This document shows, one piece after another, positions 10,091-18,325 of a stretch of DNA of 64,000 nucleotides. The translations under genes were made by a program, and so were the position numbers. This DNA comes from Algoriphagus aestuarii (GTDB lineage Bacteria > Bacteroidota > Bacteroidia > Cytophagales > Cyclobacteriaceae): assembly GCA_017051695.1 (NCBI GenBank), contig JAFIDK010000010.1:42188-106187 (forward strand), in the 5' to 3' direction. The notes under the pieces are model-generated. The model was given only the letters and a program-made list of their open reading frames with translations, made no database searches and was not told where the DNA came from. How positions within the stretch are numbered: position 1 is the first letter of the stretch; each line of letters opens with the position of its first letter.

Positions 10091-10117
10091 ATCCGGTCGA
10101 AAGGCCGGATTTTTTTT
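10091..10117 (+). terminator. Intrinsic terminator of the susCD operon
   Basis: Stem ATCCGG / CCGGAT with an 8-base loop (TC..GG can extend the stem), followed by eight T. It starts 31 bases after the susD stop, separating it from the M1 peptidase gene. Confidence 0.9.
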
Positions 10118-10300
10118 GCTTCATGTCATTCCGCTTAATCTATTTTCTGGACAGAATTAAATCTTTGATTTCGCAGAAACGGCACCTTCTTCTAAAATAT
10201 TTCCTTATCAGCAAATTGAATTCCTGTTCCATTTCAATCTTTGCTCCAATTATTGGATATTTCACTTCCTTTTTCACTCCAAATAAAAAAATCAAAACAC

Positions 10301-12289
10301 ATGCGTTCTATTCTTTTTTTCCTCCTTTTATGCTGCACCTATTCATTTGGACAACAAAATGGATTGAAGCCTATTCGATCCTCAGTCCAAACGGAAACCA
10401 GAGCGATACGACAGGATGTACCAATGACCAATTCGATCAGAAAAGCGTTTGAAGCTGGAACACGGGACTTTTCCGGTAAACCAGGACCTAATTATTGGCA
10501 AATGGAAACTGATTTTATTATTAAGGCAAGTTTGGATCCTTCCACCCAGACCATCACTGGTTCAGAAAAGATTTTGGTTCAAAATAACAGCAAGGAAGAT
10601 TTGACGGAAATCGTTTTAAGGCTAGACCATAATATTTTTCGTGCTGATGTACCAAGAGGGTTTTCCACACCAGCAGAACAAACAGAAGGAATGGTGCTGA
10701 CCTCCATAAAAGTCGCTGGCGAAACAGTAGATCTGGAGCCTGGATCTTTTCGTAGAAATGACCCACCTAAACTTCGTGTTACGGGATTGGATAGGACCGT
10801 GGCCACGATTTATTTGGTCAATCCAATCAAGGCGGGAACAACTGCCGAGTTGGAGATTGACTGGCATACTAAATTACCGGGTGGACAGGATGGAAGGGGA
10901 CATAGAATGACCCAACGATTTGACAGTACTTTATTCCAGCCTACCCAATGGTTTCCTAGATTGGCTAAATACGATGATTTGAGAGGTTGGGAAACCAATG
11001 ATTATTTAGGTCCTGCAGAATTCTTTAATAATTTCGGTCGGTTTGATGTTTCATTGACTGTACCAGCAGGCTGGATTGTCTCAGGTACAGGGATCCTGCA
11101 AAATCCTGAAGAAGTTCTTACTCCAAAAGCAATAGAGCAACTATCCAAAGTTCTATCAACAGATGAGGTCCTCACTATAGTTTCTGAAGAAGAGAAAGGA
11201 CCGGGCAAGTCTACTTTGGATGGGGATCATCTCACTTGGAGATTTAAGGCTGATAAGGTCAATGATTTTGCCTGGGCTACATCCGATAGATTTATTTGGA
11301 AAGCTACAAGAGCTATAATCCCAGAAAAAGGTGCCATTCCGCTGCATATGGTATTCATTCCAGAGCGGGCAAAATTTTTCGAAAATGCCGCCGAAAGAAC
11401 CCGACATGCATTGGAGTTTTACTCCGAACTTTGGGCACCTTATCCTTTTCCCCAGTTGACGATGCAGGACGGACCAAGTGCCGGAATGGAATATCCGATG
11501 GTGATCAATTCCAATCAGGGGGCGGCAGATCATGAAACGGCACATCAGTGGTGGCCAATGATGCTCGGCACCAATGAAACACGATATGGCTGGATGGACG
11601 AAGGGTTCAATCAATACATGAATATACTCTCAGCCGCAGATGCAGCCGGAGAGCCCTATAATCTGGATGGATTGGGCCAAATTTATGGTAGGATAAGTGG
11701 CAGTGAAGATGAAGCACCTTTGATGTGGAGTGCAAATTATGCTGGGACAGGCTATGGCTTTCAAACCTATTCAAAAACCCCTTTGATGCTATCCATGCTC
11801 GGTGGAATCGTGGGCGATGAGGCAGTCATCGATGCCATGAAAAAATATACGGCTACTTGGGCTTACAAACACCCGTCTCCTTGGGATTACATGTTTTTTA
11901 TGGACCATGAACTAGGCCAAAATTTAGATTGGTTTTGGTACTACTGGTTATTTACCACAGAGTCTGTGGAAGGCTCTATCGAAGGAGTAGATTCAGTAAA
12001 TGGGAAAACTATCGTAACTGTAAGACAAGATGGCCAAATGCCTTCTCCGGTAGTATTGAAAGTGGAGTTTGAGGACTCTGAAGAAGCAATCAAGCCAATG
12101 GACAATGCGAGAATGCTAGATCCAATAACTGCGGAAGTGACTTGGCCGGTAACCGTTTGGTTTGATGGAAGTAAAACCTTTGAGGCGCAACTGGATTTCG
12201 GAGCTAGAAAAATCAAGAAAATCACACTTGATCCCCATGGAAGATTCCCCGATAAAAATACCGAAGACAATGTTTGGCCAAGAGAATAA
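10301..12289 (+). CDS. Secreted M1 family zinc metallopeptidase
   Basis: A 662-residue exported peptidase. ATG 10301 is chosen because it gives a clean signal peptide (MRSILFFLLLCCTYSFGQ); in-frame codons further upstream only add a polar extension. Zinc site: HETAH at residues 411-415 followed, after exactly 18 residues, by Glu434 in WMDEGFNQY. The exopeptidase loop is SAGMEYP (about 392-398), a variant of GAMEN. This matches Bacteroidota M1 peptidases that trim N-termini of peptides in the periplasm or at the surface. It lies after susCD but beyond their terminator, so joint function is suggestive only. A second, distinct M1 paralogue is at 14540. Confidence 0.93.
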   Translation: MRSILFFLLLCCTYSFGQQNGLKPIRSSVQTETRAIRQDVPMTNSIRKAFEAGTRDFSGKPGPNYWQMETDFIIKASLDPSTQTITGSEKILVQNNSKEDLTEIVLRLDHNIFRADVPRGFSTPAEQTEGMVLTSIKVAGETVDLEPGSFRRNDPPKLRVTGLDRTVATIYLVNPIKAGTTAELEIDWHTKLPGGQDGRGHRMTQRFDSTLFQPTQWFPRLAKYDDLRGWETNDYLGPAEFFNNFGRFDVSLTVPAGWIVSGTGILQNPEEVLTPKAIEQLSKVLSTDEVLTIVSEEEKGPGKSTLDGDHLTWRFKADKVNDFAWATSDRFIWKATRAIIPEKGAIPLHMVFIPERAKFFENAAERTRHALEFYSELWAPYPFPQLTMQDGPSAGMEYPMVINSNQGAADHETAHQWWPMMLGTNETRYGWMDEGFNQYMNILSAADAAGEPYNLDGLGQIYGRISGSEDEAPLMWSANYAGTGYGFQTYSKTPLMLSMLGGIVGDEAVIDAMKKYTATWAYKHPSPWDYMFFMDHELGQNLDWFWYYWLFTTESVEGSIEGVDSVNGKTIVTVRQDGQMPSPVVLKVEFEDSEEAIKPMDNARMLDPITAEVTWPVTVWFDGSKTFEAQLDFGARKIKKITLDPHGRFPDKNTEDNVWPRE

Positions 12290-12618
12290 AACTTTTTGCC
12301 TCCAGAGATTTTGTGAATCAACATGGGAAATCACTGTACCCCAGATGGATAAAACGTGGAAATTATACACATGGAAATACTCGAAAAAGATAAAGGCTCC
12401 AATCACTTGGAGCCTTTTTATTGACAATGACGATAGGTATCAACTAAACTAAGAAAAGCCTTACTCTCCGTATGAGTTGCAAGACAAATCCTTGTCATTG
12501 CTCAATTAAATACTGAAATAAGAACACAAGGTTGTGGTATAAACGTGTTTTATGATTTAAGGCTAGAATCCCCTCCAATCGGCCTTAAGCTTATATAAAT
12601 GACTTTTTAGTAGATTTA
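12290..12618. other. Intergenic region between convergent genes
   Basis: A 329-base gap between the M1 peptidase (plus) and the CAP protein (minus). It holds the terminator at 12393 and, near 12560-12592, an imperfect inverted repeat (TTAAGGC / GCCTTAA) without a T-run. No credible gene seen. Confidence 0.5.
12393..12420 (+). terminator. Intrinsic terminator
   Basis: Perfect 9-bp stem AAGGCTCCA / TGGAGCCTT, 6-base loop, then a run of T. It probably ends the M1 peptidase transcript, 104 bases after its stop. Confidence 0.85.
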
Positions 12619-13296
12619 TTATTGTTGTTCGCTACTGAAACACTGTACGCTTATGAAGTTAGGCATATCGTAAAATGTATCGTCTCCATAATATGCCGCC
12701 GCACTCCCCAAATATTGATAACAAGTGCTGATGATGTTATTTTTATGTGTCCTGGAATTCATCCACAAGATCAGTACCGACCTGGCAAATGAGATATAGG
12801 TATGTGGGATTATTTCCTCTCGTTTGGATCTGCTGACATAAGTGAAAGTGCCACTTGGACCTGGAGGGTTTACCTTCCTACCATATTCATATTGCAGTCC
12901 ATTACTTGAGCTGATATTTTCTGCATAACAGTAAGGGTCAAGGCCTTCGATCTTTAATCGATCTGTCAGCATTTTTTTGCCTGGTACTTTACTGTAATGG
13001 GAATAAAAATCATAGTTCACCATGTCATCTGCATGATCTTGGGCTACTTTCTCCACCTGGGGATGATGTTTGAAAAGGGGAAGCCTACGTTTCTGACGCA
13101 TCTCATTCGTCACATAAAAAATTGCTGCATTCAGTAAGGGCCGATCAATATTTTTAAAATCGATAGGTTGATAAATCGCTTTTAGCTGGAAAAATTGCTG
13201 GATAGTATATTTCTGGTAGTCTTTATCAGTCCAATTTTGGGCTAAAAGTAAAAAAGGAGCAATGAGAAATGTAGAGGTAAATAACAGGCGAATCAA
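12619..13296 (-). CDS. Secreted CAP-domain (SCP/PR-1-like) protein
   Basis: A 225-residue exported protein: signal peptide at residues 1-19 (ending FLLLAQ), then a CAP domain. The domain is recognised from LLNAAIFYVTNEMRQKRRLP, VEKVAQDHADDMVNYDFYSH and the later AENISS, which carry the His/Glu positions of the CAP cavity. Bacterial CAP proteins of the YkwD type are common but poorly understood; some bind lipids or act in envelope stress. It starts 69 bases before the end of the DUF6702 gene upstream on the same strand and may be cotranscribed with it. Confidence 0.8.
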   Translation of the reverse strand: MIRLLFTSTFLIAPFLLLAQNWTDKDYQKYTIQQFFQLKAIYQPIDFKNIDRPLLNAAIFYVTNEMRQKRRLPLFKHHPQVEKVAQDHADDMVNYDFYSHYSKVPGKKMLTDRLKIEGLDPYCYAENISSSNGLQYEYGRKVNPPGPSGTFTYVSRSKREEIIPHTYISFARSVLILWMNSRTHKNNIISTCYQYLGSAAAYYGDDTFYDMPNFISVQCFSSEQQ

Positions 13297-13365
13297 GGAA
13301 TCAATAATTTTGCTTCTGATTCTTTGACGAAGGACATGCCAAAATAGTATTCCTAAAAATTTCTT

Positions 13366-13857
13366 TTAAAAATTCAATGTTTCCCTTTCATGGTCCTTGC
13401 GTAGCAAAAGGCTTTTTGGGCTACCTCCCCGTATGTAAATGTGTACAATATTTTGCTGGGAATCGTGATCCTCAATCAAAACGGAATTCTCCACAGTGAT
13501 GGACTTTTCAAATGGTGTTGGAGCGGATTCGAGATAAAACCAAATGGCTTCCTCCTCCACTTCGTATCCTATAAAATTTAGCTTGACAGGTTTCCCGTTG
13601 ACAGTGATTTTGTTATGAGCCATCAAATATTCCGAAAATTGTCTTTCCAGTAATTTTTGATCCTCAGGATTTAAAACATCAATGGAAGTATCGTGATAGT
13701 TGCCGAGAGAAACTTCTAGATCATCCCAAAATATCTTTTGGGCAATCTCTAATTTTTGGCAAGAATCATTGTACCTGATTTCTGTGAGACTGATAAAAAA
13801 CGGATGGGCAAAAGCCAACCATCCCCAAGAAATCAAGCATATATAAAGATGGTGCAT
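13366..13857 (-). CDS. DUF6702 family exported protein
   Basis: A 163-residue protein with an N-terminal signal peptide (cut about after LAFA) and the opening HPFFISLTEIRYND of DUF6702, followed by KIFWDDLEVSLG. Function unknown; its size and beta-rich pattern suggest a periplasmic or surface binding domain. It is divergent (82 bases apart) from the HupE/UreJ-like membrane protein gene, and an M1 peptidase follows that gene. I recall this trio as recurrent in Bacteroidota, which points to a shared process, possibly metal-related because HupE/UreJ proteins are linked to nickel. That link is inference. Confidence 0.75.
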   Translation of the reverse strand: MHHLYICLISWGWLAFAHPFFISLTEIRYNDSCQKLEIAQKIFWDDLEVSLGNYHDTSIDVLNPEDQKLLERQFSEYLMAHNKITVNGKPVKLNFIGYEVEEEAIWFYLESAPTPFEKSITVENSVLIEDHDSQQNIVHIYIRGGSPKSLLLRKDHERETLNF

Positions 13858-13939
13858 TTGGTAAGAGTCTTTTGTCTTTTGTGGGAATAATCCAGTATAA
13901 TTGCGGCAATTTACTTCATTTGAAGTATTCTAATCCTAT

Positions 13940-14521
13940 ATGAGTTCCTTTCAATTGTACTTTCGCCTGGGTGTCCAGCATATTTTGGACATTCAAGGTT
14001 ACGATCATATTTTATTTGTGTTGGCTCTCTGTGCTGTTTTTATTCCAAGAGATTGGAGGAAAATCATCATTTTAGTGACTGCATTTACAATTGGTCACTC
14101 GCTGACTTTGGCCCTGGCCACCTTTAAAGTCATTCAGGTCAATACGGAATTGATAGAGTTTTTGATTCCCGTGACCATCGCCATCACGGCTTTTATTTCC
14201 TTACTCCGTCCCAAACCTGCTTCCGGCAAAGGTGTCACGATCAATTACCTCTTTGCTTTGTTCTTCGGTCTCATTCATGGACTGGGATTTTCGAATTATC
14301 TCAGGAGCTTGTTAGGTCAGGAAAATTCCATTTGGCAACCGCTTCTGGCTTTTAATCTAGGTCTGGAACTTGGCCAAATTGTGATTGTGGGAATATACCT
14401 GCTATTGACCTCGATTTTGGTTGGACTGGCAGGAGTGAGTAGAAAAGAATGGACATTGATCGTTTCCTCATTTGTATTTGGAATCGCGCTCATGTTGATG
14501 TTAGAAATGAAATTTTGGTAA
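13940..14521 (+). CDS. HupE/UreJ-like membrane protein
   Basis: A 193-residue integral membrane protein with about six hydrophobic helices. Conserved His-containing motifs are HILDIQGYDHILF (helix 1), FTIGHSLTLALA and FFGLIHGLGFSNYL. This is the HupE_UreJ_2 pattern; relatives are thought to move nickel or other metals, but there is no hydrogenase or urease gene here, so the cargo is open. It is followed 18 bases later by the M1 peptidase at 14540 and is presumably cotranscribed with it. Confidence 0.85.
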   Translation: MSSFQLYFRLGVQHILDIQGYDHILFVLALCAVFIPRDWRKIIILVTAFTIGHSLTLALATFKVIQVNTELIEFLIPVTIAITAFISLLRPKPASGKGVTINYLFALFFGLIHGLGFSNYLRSLLGQENSIWQPLLAFNLGLELGQIVIVGIYLLLTSILVGLAGVSRKEWTLIVSSFVFGIALMLMLEMKFW

Positions 14522-14539
14522 TAAATCACCCTTAGTAAT

Positions 14540-16870
14540 ATGAATAAAATCGGATTAATTGCTTCCCTTGCTCTTTTGAGTGTGACCAGTGTTTTTGCTC
14601 AAAATAGATCCGAGCAAAATCATGGGGAACGCTTTGAACAGCTAGGTCCAATGCTTCGAACACCCAATGTATACAGAACAGCCTCCGGTGCACCGGGCCA
14701 CATGTACTGGCAGCAGCAGGCAAACTATGTGATCAATGTGGAGCTGGACGATGAAAACCAGTCTATCAAAGGTTCTGAAAAAGTAACCTATATCAATAAT
14801 TCTCCTGACCAGCTGACTTACCTATGGGTTCAATTGGAAGAAAACCAACGTGGTGCTGATTCCAATTCTCCAAAAGTAGCAGAGAGCTCAATCAGCAACA
14901 GAATGACCCTTCGCACACTTGAAGGAATCATCTGGGCAAATGAGGATTTTGGTTACAAAGTTTTGGAAGTAAAAGATGCCAAAGGCAATCCGCTTCCAGT
15001 GACAGTGAATCAAACGATGATGAGAATTGATTTGCCAACTCCTTTGAAAGCTGGTGATTCTTTCACTTTCGGGGTAGAATGGTCTTTCAATATCACCAAC
15101 CGAGTTGGTTATATCGCTGGTCGTCCAGGATATGAATACTTCGAAGGAGATGGAAACTATCTCTATACAATGGCTGAGTGGTTCCCAAGAATGGCGGTTT
15201 ACTCTGATTTCGAAGGATGGCAAAACAAGCAATTCCTAGGAAGAGGAGAGTTTGCCTTAGTATTCGGTAATTACGAAGTAAATATCACTGTGCCTGCGGA
15301 CCATATGGTCGGAGCGACTGGTGTTTTACAAAACCCAAGTCAGGTGCTTTCATCTACGGAATTGGAGCGATGGAATAGAGCCAAGCAAACCTATGATGCT
15401 CCTGTCGTGATCAGAACGCAAGAGGAAGCTACAGAATTGGAGAAAGGAAAAGCTACTGCCAAGAAAACCTGGAAATTCAAGGCTGAAAACGTAAGAGACT
15501 TTGCTTGGACATCTTCCAGAAAATTCATCTGGGATGCCATGGCTGTGAAGCAAGGAGGCAAAGATGTGATGGCAATGTCTTACTATGGCAAAGAAGCAAA
15601 TCCACTTTGGGGCCAGTATTCTACCAGAGTTGTTGCTCATACGATCAAGTCTTACTCAAGCCATACCTTTGATTATCCTTATCCAACAGCAATCTCTGTA
15701 GAGGCAGCCAATGGTATGGAATATCCAATGATCTGTTTCAACTACGGTCGTCCAGATTCTGATGGTACTTATTCTGAAGCTGTGAAAAACGGGATGATCG
15801 GAGTGATTATTCACGAAGTTGGTCACAACTTCTTCCCGATGATTGTCAACTCTGATGAACGTCAGTGGACTTGGATGGATGAAGGGTTGAATACGTTCAT
15901 GCAATACATGGCGGAGCAAGAATGGGATAGAAATTTCCCTTCCAGAAGAGGTCCAGCTCATAAGATCGTTCCTTACATGAGAAGCGAGAAAAATACGTTG
16001 GAGCCAATCATGACCAACTCTGAAAATATCATTCAGTTCGGTCCAAATGCTTACGCAAAACCAGCAACAGCTTTAAATATCTTGAGAGAGACGGTGATGG
16101 GACGTGAGTTATTTGATTATGCTTTCAAAGAATACGCAAGAAGATGGATGTTTAAGCACCCAACTCCGGATGATTTATTCAGAACCTTAGAAGATGCTTC
16201 TGCGGTAGACTTGGATTGGTTCTGGAGAGGTTGGTTCTACGGAACTGAGCCTGTGGATATTTCGCTTGAAAATGTGGCTTGGTTCAAATTGGATCAGAGA
16301 ACTCCTGCGGAGAAAGCTGCTGATGCCAAAGCTGAAGCTGAGTTTGATGAGACTAACGTGTCTAGAACTGCCAACATGAAGGATGTACCACAGACTGTGA
16401 TTGAAGCCAATCCTGAGACTAGAGACTTCTACACAACTTACAATCCATTTACAGTAACTCCTGCTGATGAGGAAGCCTATAAGAGTTTCATGGCGAGCCT
16501 TTCTCCAAAAGAAAAAGAGTTGTTGAATTCCAATATGAATTTCTATGAACTCAACTTCAAAAATGTGGGTGGATTGGTGATGCCGATCATTTTGGAATGG
16601 CAGTATACTGATGGAACTTCTGAAATCGAAAGAATCCCTGCTGAAATCTGGAGGTTGAATGAAACAGAAGTGACGAAGGTTTTTGCTAAGAAAAAGGAAG
16701 TAAAACAAATCGTTTTGGATCCTTTGAGAGAGACAGCGGATATTGACGAGTCCAATAATTACTGGCCAAGACAATACCAGCCGACACGTTTCGAGTTGTT
16801 CAAAGGCTCAGGAGCTGCTAGAGGAGCTTCTACTGGAAGCAACCCAATGAAGAGAGCAAATAATAAGTAA
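14540..16870 (+). CDS. Secreted M1 family zinc metallopeptidase (second paralogue)
   Basis: A 776-residue exported peptidase with signal peptide MNKIGLIASLALLSVTSVFAQ. Zinc site: HEVGH at residues 425-429 and, 18 residues on, Glu448 in WMDEGLNTF. Exopeptidase loop NGMEYP about 30 residues before it. The C-terminal 200 residues include a charged linker (AEKAADAKAEAEFDET) and a beta-rich domain, then a basic tail (NPMKRANNK). It is longer than the M1 protein at 10301 and only distantly like it, so not a recent duplicate. Coupled to the HupE/UreJ gene upstream; a terminator follows at 16891. Confidence 0.93.
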   Translation: MNKIGLIASLALLSVTSVFAQNRSEQNHGERFEQLGPMLRTPNVYRTASGAPGHMYWQQQANYVINVELDDENQSIKGSEKVTYINNSPDQLTYLWVQLEENQRGADSNSPKVAESSISNRMTLRTLEGIIWANEDFGYKVLEVKDAKGNPLPVTVNQTMMRIDLPTPLKAGDSFTFGVEWSFNITNRVGYIAGRPGYEYFEGDGNYLYTMAEWFPRMAVYSDFEGWQNKQFLGRGEFALVFGNYEVNITVPADHMVGATGVLQNPSQVLSSTELERWNRAKQTYDAPVVIRTQEEATELEKGKATAKKTWKFKAENVRDFAWTSSRKFIWDAMAVKQGGKDVMAMSYYGKEANPLWGQYSTRVVAHTIKSYSSHTFDYPYPTAISVEAANGMEYPMICFNYGRPDSDGTYSEAVKNGMIGVIIHEVGHNFFPMIVNSDERQWTWMDEGLNTFMQYMAEQEWDRNFPSRRGPAHKIVPYMRSEKNTLEPIMTNSENIIQFGPNAYAKPATALNILRETVMGRELFDYAFKEYARRWMFKHPTPDDLFRTLEDASAVDLDWFWRGWFYGTEPVDISLENVAWFKLDQRTPAEKAADAKAEAEFDETNVSRTANMKDVPQTVIEANPETRDFYTTYNPFTVTPADEEAYKSFMASLSPKEKELLNSNMNFYELNFKNVGGLVMPIILEWQYTDGTSEIERIPAEIWRLNETEVTKVFAKKKEVKQIVLDPLRETADIDESNNYWPRQYQPTRFELFKGSGAARGASTGSNPMKRANNK

Positions 16871-16890
16871 GATTAAGTAGAGATACAAAA

Positions 16891-16914
16891 AAAGCCGGCG
16901 ATAGTCGGCTTTTC
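16891..16914 (+). terminator. Intrinsic terminator after the M1 peptidase
   Basis: Stem AAGCCGGC / GTCGGCTT (8 bp with one G-T pair) with loop GATA, followed by TTTCTTGTTT. Starts 20 bases after the stop codon. Confidence 0.85.
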
Positions 16915-16963
16915 TTGTTTTAGGTTTTAACCGCAAAGGCCACAAAGAAGTCACAAAGAACCC

Positions 16964-17158
16964 GCTCTTCGGGATTTGTAATCCCGAAGCTTTATCTGAA
17001 GATTTTTAACCTGCTCTTCGGGATTTGTAATCCCGAAGTTAGATCTGAAGATTTCTAATCTTCAAAAGAGATATAAAATCACAAACCTAATTGTTAATTG
17101 TCCTATACAATCGGATTAGAAATCCTATGATATAAGTTCAGGATTGCAAATCCTGAAC
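16964..17158 (+). repeat. Palindrome-rich dispersed repeat, copy 1
   Basis: A chain of short hairpins sharing the plan XXXATT-NNN-AATXXX. Two near-identical 49-bp units (from 16964 and 17013) each carry the 23-bp palindrome CTTCGGGATT-TGT-AATCCCGAAG. Then come GAAGATT-TCT-AATCTTC (17047-17063), GGATT-AGA-AATCC (17113-17125) and a perfect 23-bp palindrome around GGATTGCAAATCC (17136-17158). A second, decayed copy is at 21186-21352 in the same orientation, with the last palindrome identical. REP-like or MITE-like, probably non-coding and mobilised in trans. It fills most of the 374-base gap 16871-17244; the rest of that gap shows only the terminator. Confidence 0.75.
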
Positions 17159-17244
17159 AGCGAAAGCCTTTGTTTTTGGCGACTGCTTTGCTTTTATAAG
17201 TGAGACTATTTGATTTCTAAATTTAAAAACCCTTAAAAAAGGAA

Positions 17245-18006
17245 ATGGATAAGCCTCAACTTAGAATTTTGTTTTTACTCTTTTTTCTTACATTACCTCA
17301 TTTGGTCAAGTCCCAATTTAGGCTCGGTTTGGAGTCTGGAGCTGCTTTTTCGCAGTATAATGACGTCCGGGTTCCAAATGGGGAATCAAATTCGGGGACA
17401 CTTTTTTCACTTCAGGATGATTTCAACCCTAAGACTACTGGTTTTTTCAGATTGGAAATGAGCTACCTGATCAATGGGAAACATACAGTGGAATTGACGG
17501 CAGCCCCTTTGCAGATTGGGTATAGTGATTCACAACTTGAGGAAATAAATTTCGCTGGAACGCTATTTTCAGGAGAAGGAATTGACGGATCTTATCAATT
17601 TAATACCTATCGGGCCAGCTATCGATATCGCTTAGTGGACAATGATCAATGGATCTTTGATTTGGGAGCTACCATTTTGGCTAGGGATGCTCGCATTGCA
17701 CTTACGCAAGGTGAATTGCAGGCAGAGGATACAGACTTGGGTTTTGTGCCATTAGTTAGCTTCAATCTGAATTATACTCCAAAAGAAAAACTTTCTTTAG
17801 TGCTTAAAGGTGATGCTTTGGTAGGCCCTCAAGGTAGGGCAGAGGATATTTTTGCAGGAATACAATACCCGATATGGAAGCCAGGCTTGAACCTCAAAGC
17901 TGGCTATCGTCTAATCGAAGGAGGCGCCGATGTCGACCAAGTTTATAATTTTGCTTATATCCATTTTGCAAGTCTAGGATTGGTGTATGATTTTTCTTTA
18001 AAATAG
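17245..18006 (+). CDS. Putative outer-membrane beta-barrel protein
   Basis: A 253-residue protein with a signal peptide (LFLLFFLTLPHLVKSQ) and alternating aromatic/hydrophobic strands through to a final strand YDFSLK, typical of an 8- to 10-strand outer-membrane barrel. Strand-like pieces include FRLEMSYLI, YRASYRYRLV and GLNLKAGYRLI. I do not recognise a named family. The start ATG is preceded by AAAAAAGGAA, a fair ribosome site. It stands alone between the dispersed repeat and a non-coding stretch. Confidence 0.65.
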   Translation: MDKPQLRILFLLFFLTLPHLVKSQFRLGLESGAAFSQYNDVRVPNGESNSGTLFSLQDDFNPKTTGFFRLEMSYLINGKHTVELTAAPLQIGYSDSQLEEINFAGTLFSGEGIDGSYQFNTYRASYRYRLVDNDQWIFDLGATILARDARIALTQGELQAEDTDLGFVPLVSFNLNYTPKEKLSLVLKGDALVGPQGRAEDIFAGIQYPIWKPGLNLKAGYRLIEGGADVDQVYNFAYIHFASLGLVYDFSLK

Positions 18007-18325
18007 GAAACTGTGATTTAAGCTTAGGTTTGCATCCATGATAGCAATCAAACCTGAACAGTTTAATCTTAATATGTATATCCGTTTTTGTGCCAATATG
18101 GACTCAAAAGCAAAAAAGGAAATGTTAAACTTAAAAATTGAGACCGCTTCGGTCTTCGGTCTTCAGTCTTCCGACCAGATAAGCAAAGAATCTAAGGTGA
18201 CTGGCATCTTTGCGGATAACCATAAATCTTAAAATTCGCTTAGATTTTTACAAACAGGATACATGCTTGAGAAGTTTATCTTAGATTAAAGGTTCATTAC
18301 CCAATCCTAACCTAAAACCTAGAAA
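18007..18325. other. Intergenic region upstream of the NIPSNAP gene
   Basis: A 319-base gap. An open frame at 18038-18232 has no family resemblance and runs through the repeat at 18142, so I do not call it a gene. The last 80 bases should hold the promoter of the NIPSNAP gene. Confidence 0.5.
18142..18175 (+). repeat. Short dispersed repeat (CTTCGGTCTTC type), copy 1
   Basis: The 34 bases from 18142 contain GACCGCTTCGGTC (a small palindrome) and repeated TCGGTCTTC units. A related stretch lies on the opposite strand at 52444-52474. Both are intergenic. Too short to class further. Confidence 0.45.

Noticed and set aside
10123-10452. 109-codon plus-strand frame overlapping the start of the M1 peptidase
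   Set aside because: Out of frame with the clear M1 gene and its signal peptide; low-complexity AT-rich translation.
12162-12452. 96-codon plus-strand frame over the end of the M1 gene and its terminator
   Set aside because: Includes the terminator hairpin and overlaps the real gene in another frame.
13366-14521. Nickel enzyme locus (hydrogenase or urease) suggested by the HupE/UreJ-like gene
   Set aside because: No hydrogenase or urease subunit or maturation gene anywhere in the window.
16187-16774. 195-codon minus-strand frame inside the second M1 gene
   Set aside because: Antisense shadow of a strongly supported gene; Phe/Ser/His-rich text without pattern.
16931-16958. CGCAAAGGCCACAAAGAAGTCACAAAG and a like tract at 19152-19174 as possible CRISPR or direct repeats
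   Set aside because: Short degenerate CGCAAAG-type tracts without regular spacing; no cas gene; probably background intergenic repeats.
18038-18232. 64-codon open frame between the barrel protein and NIPSNAP genes
   Set aside because: It runs through a dispersed repeat, shows no family resemblance or export signal, and has no clear ribosome site.
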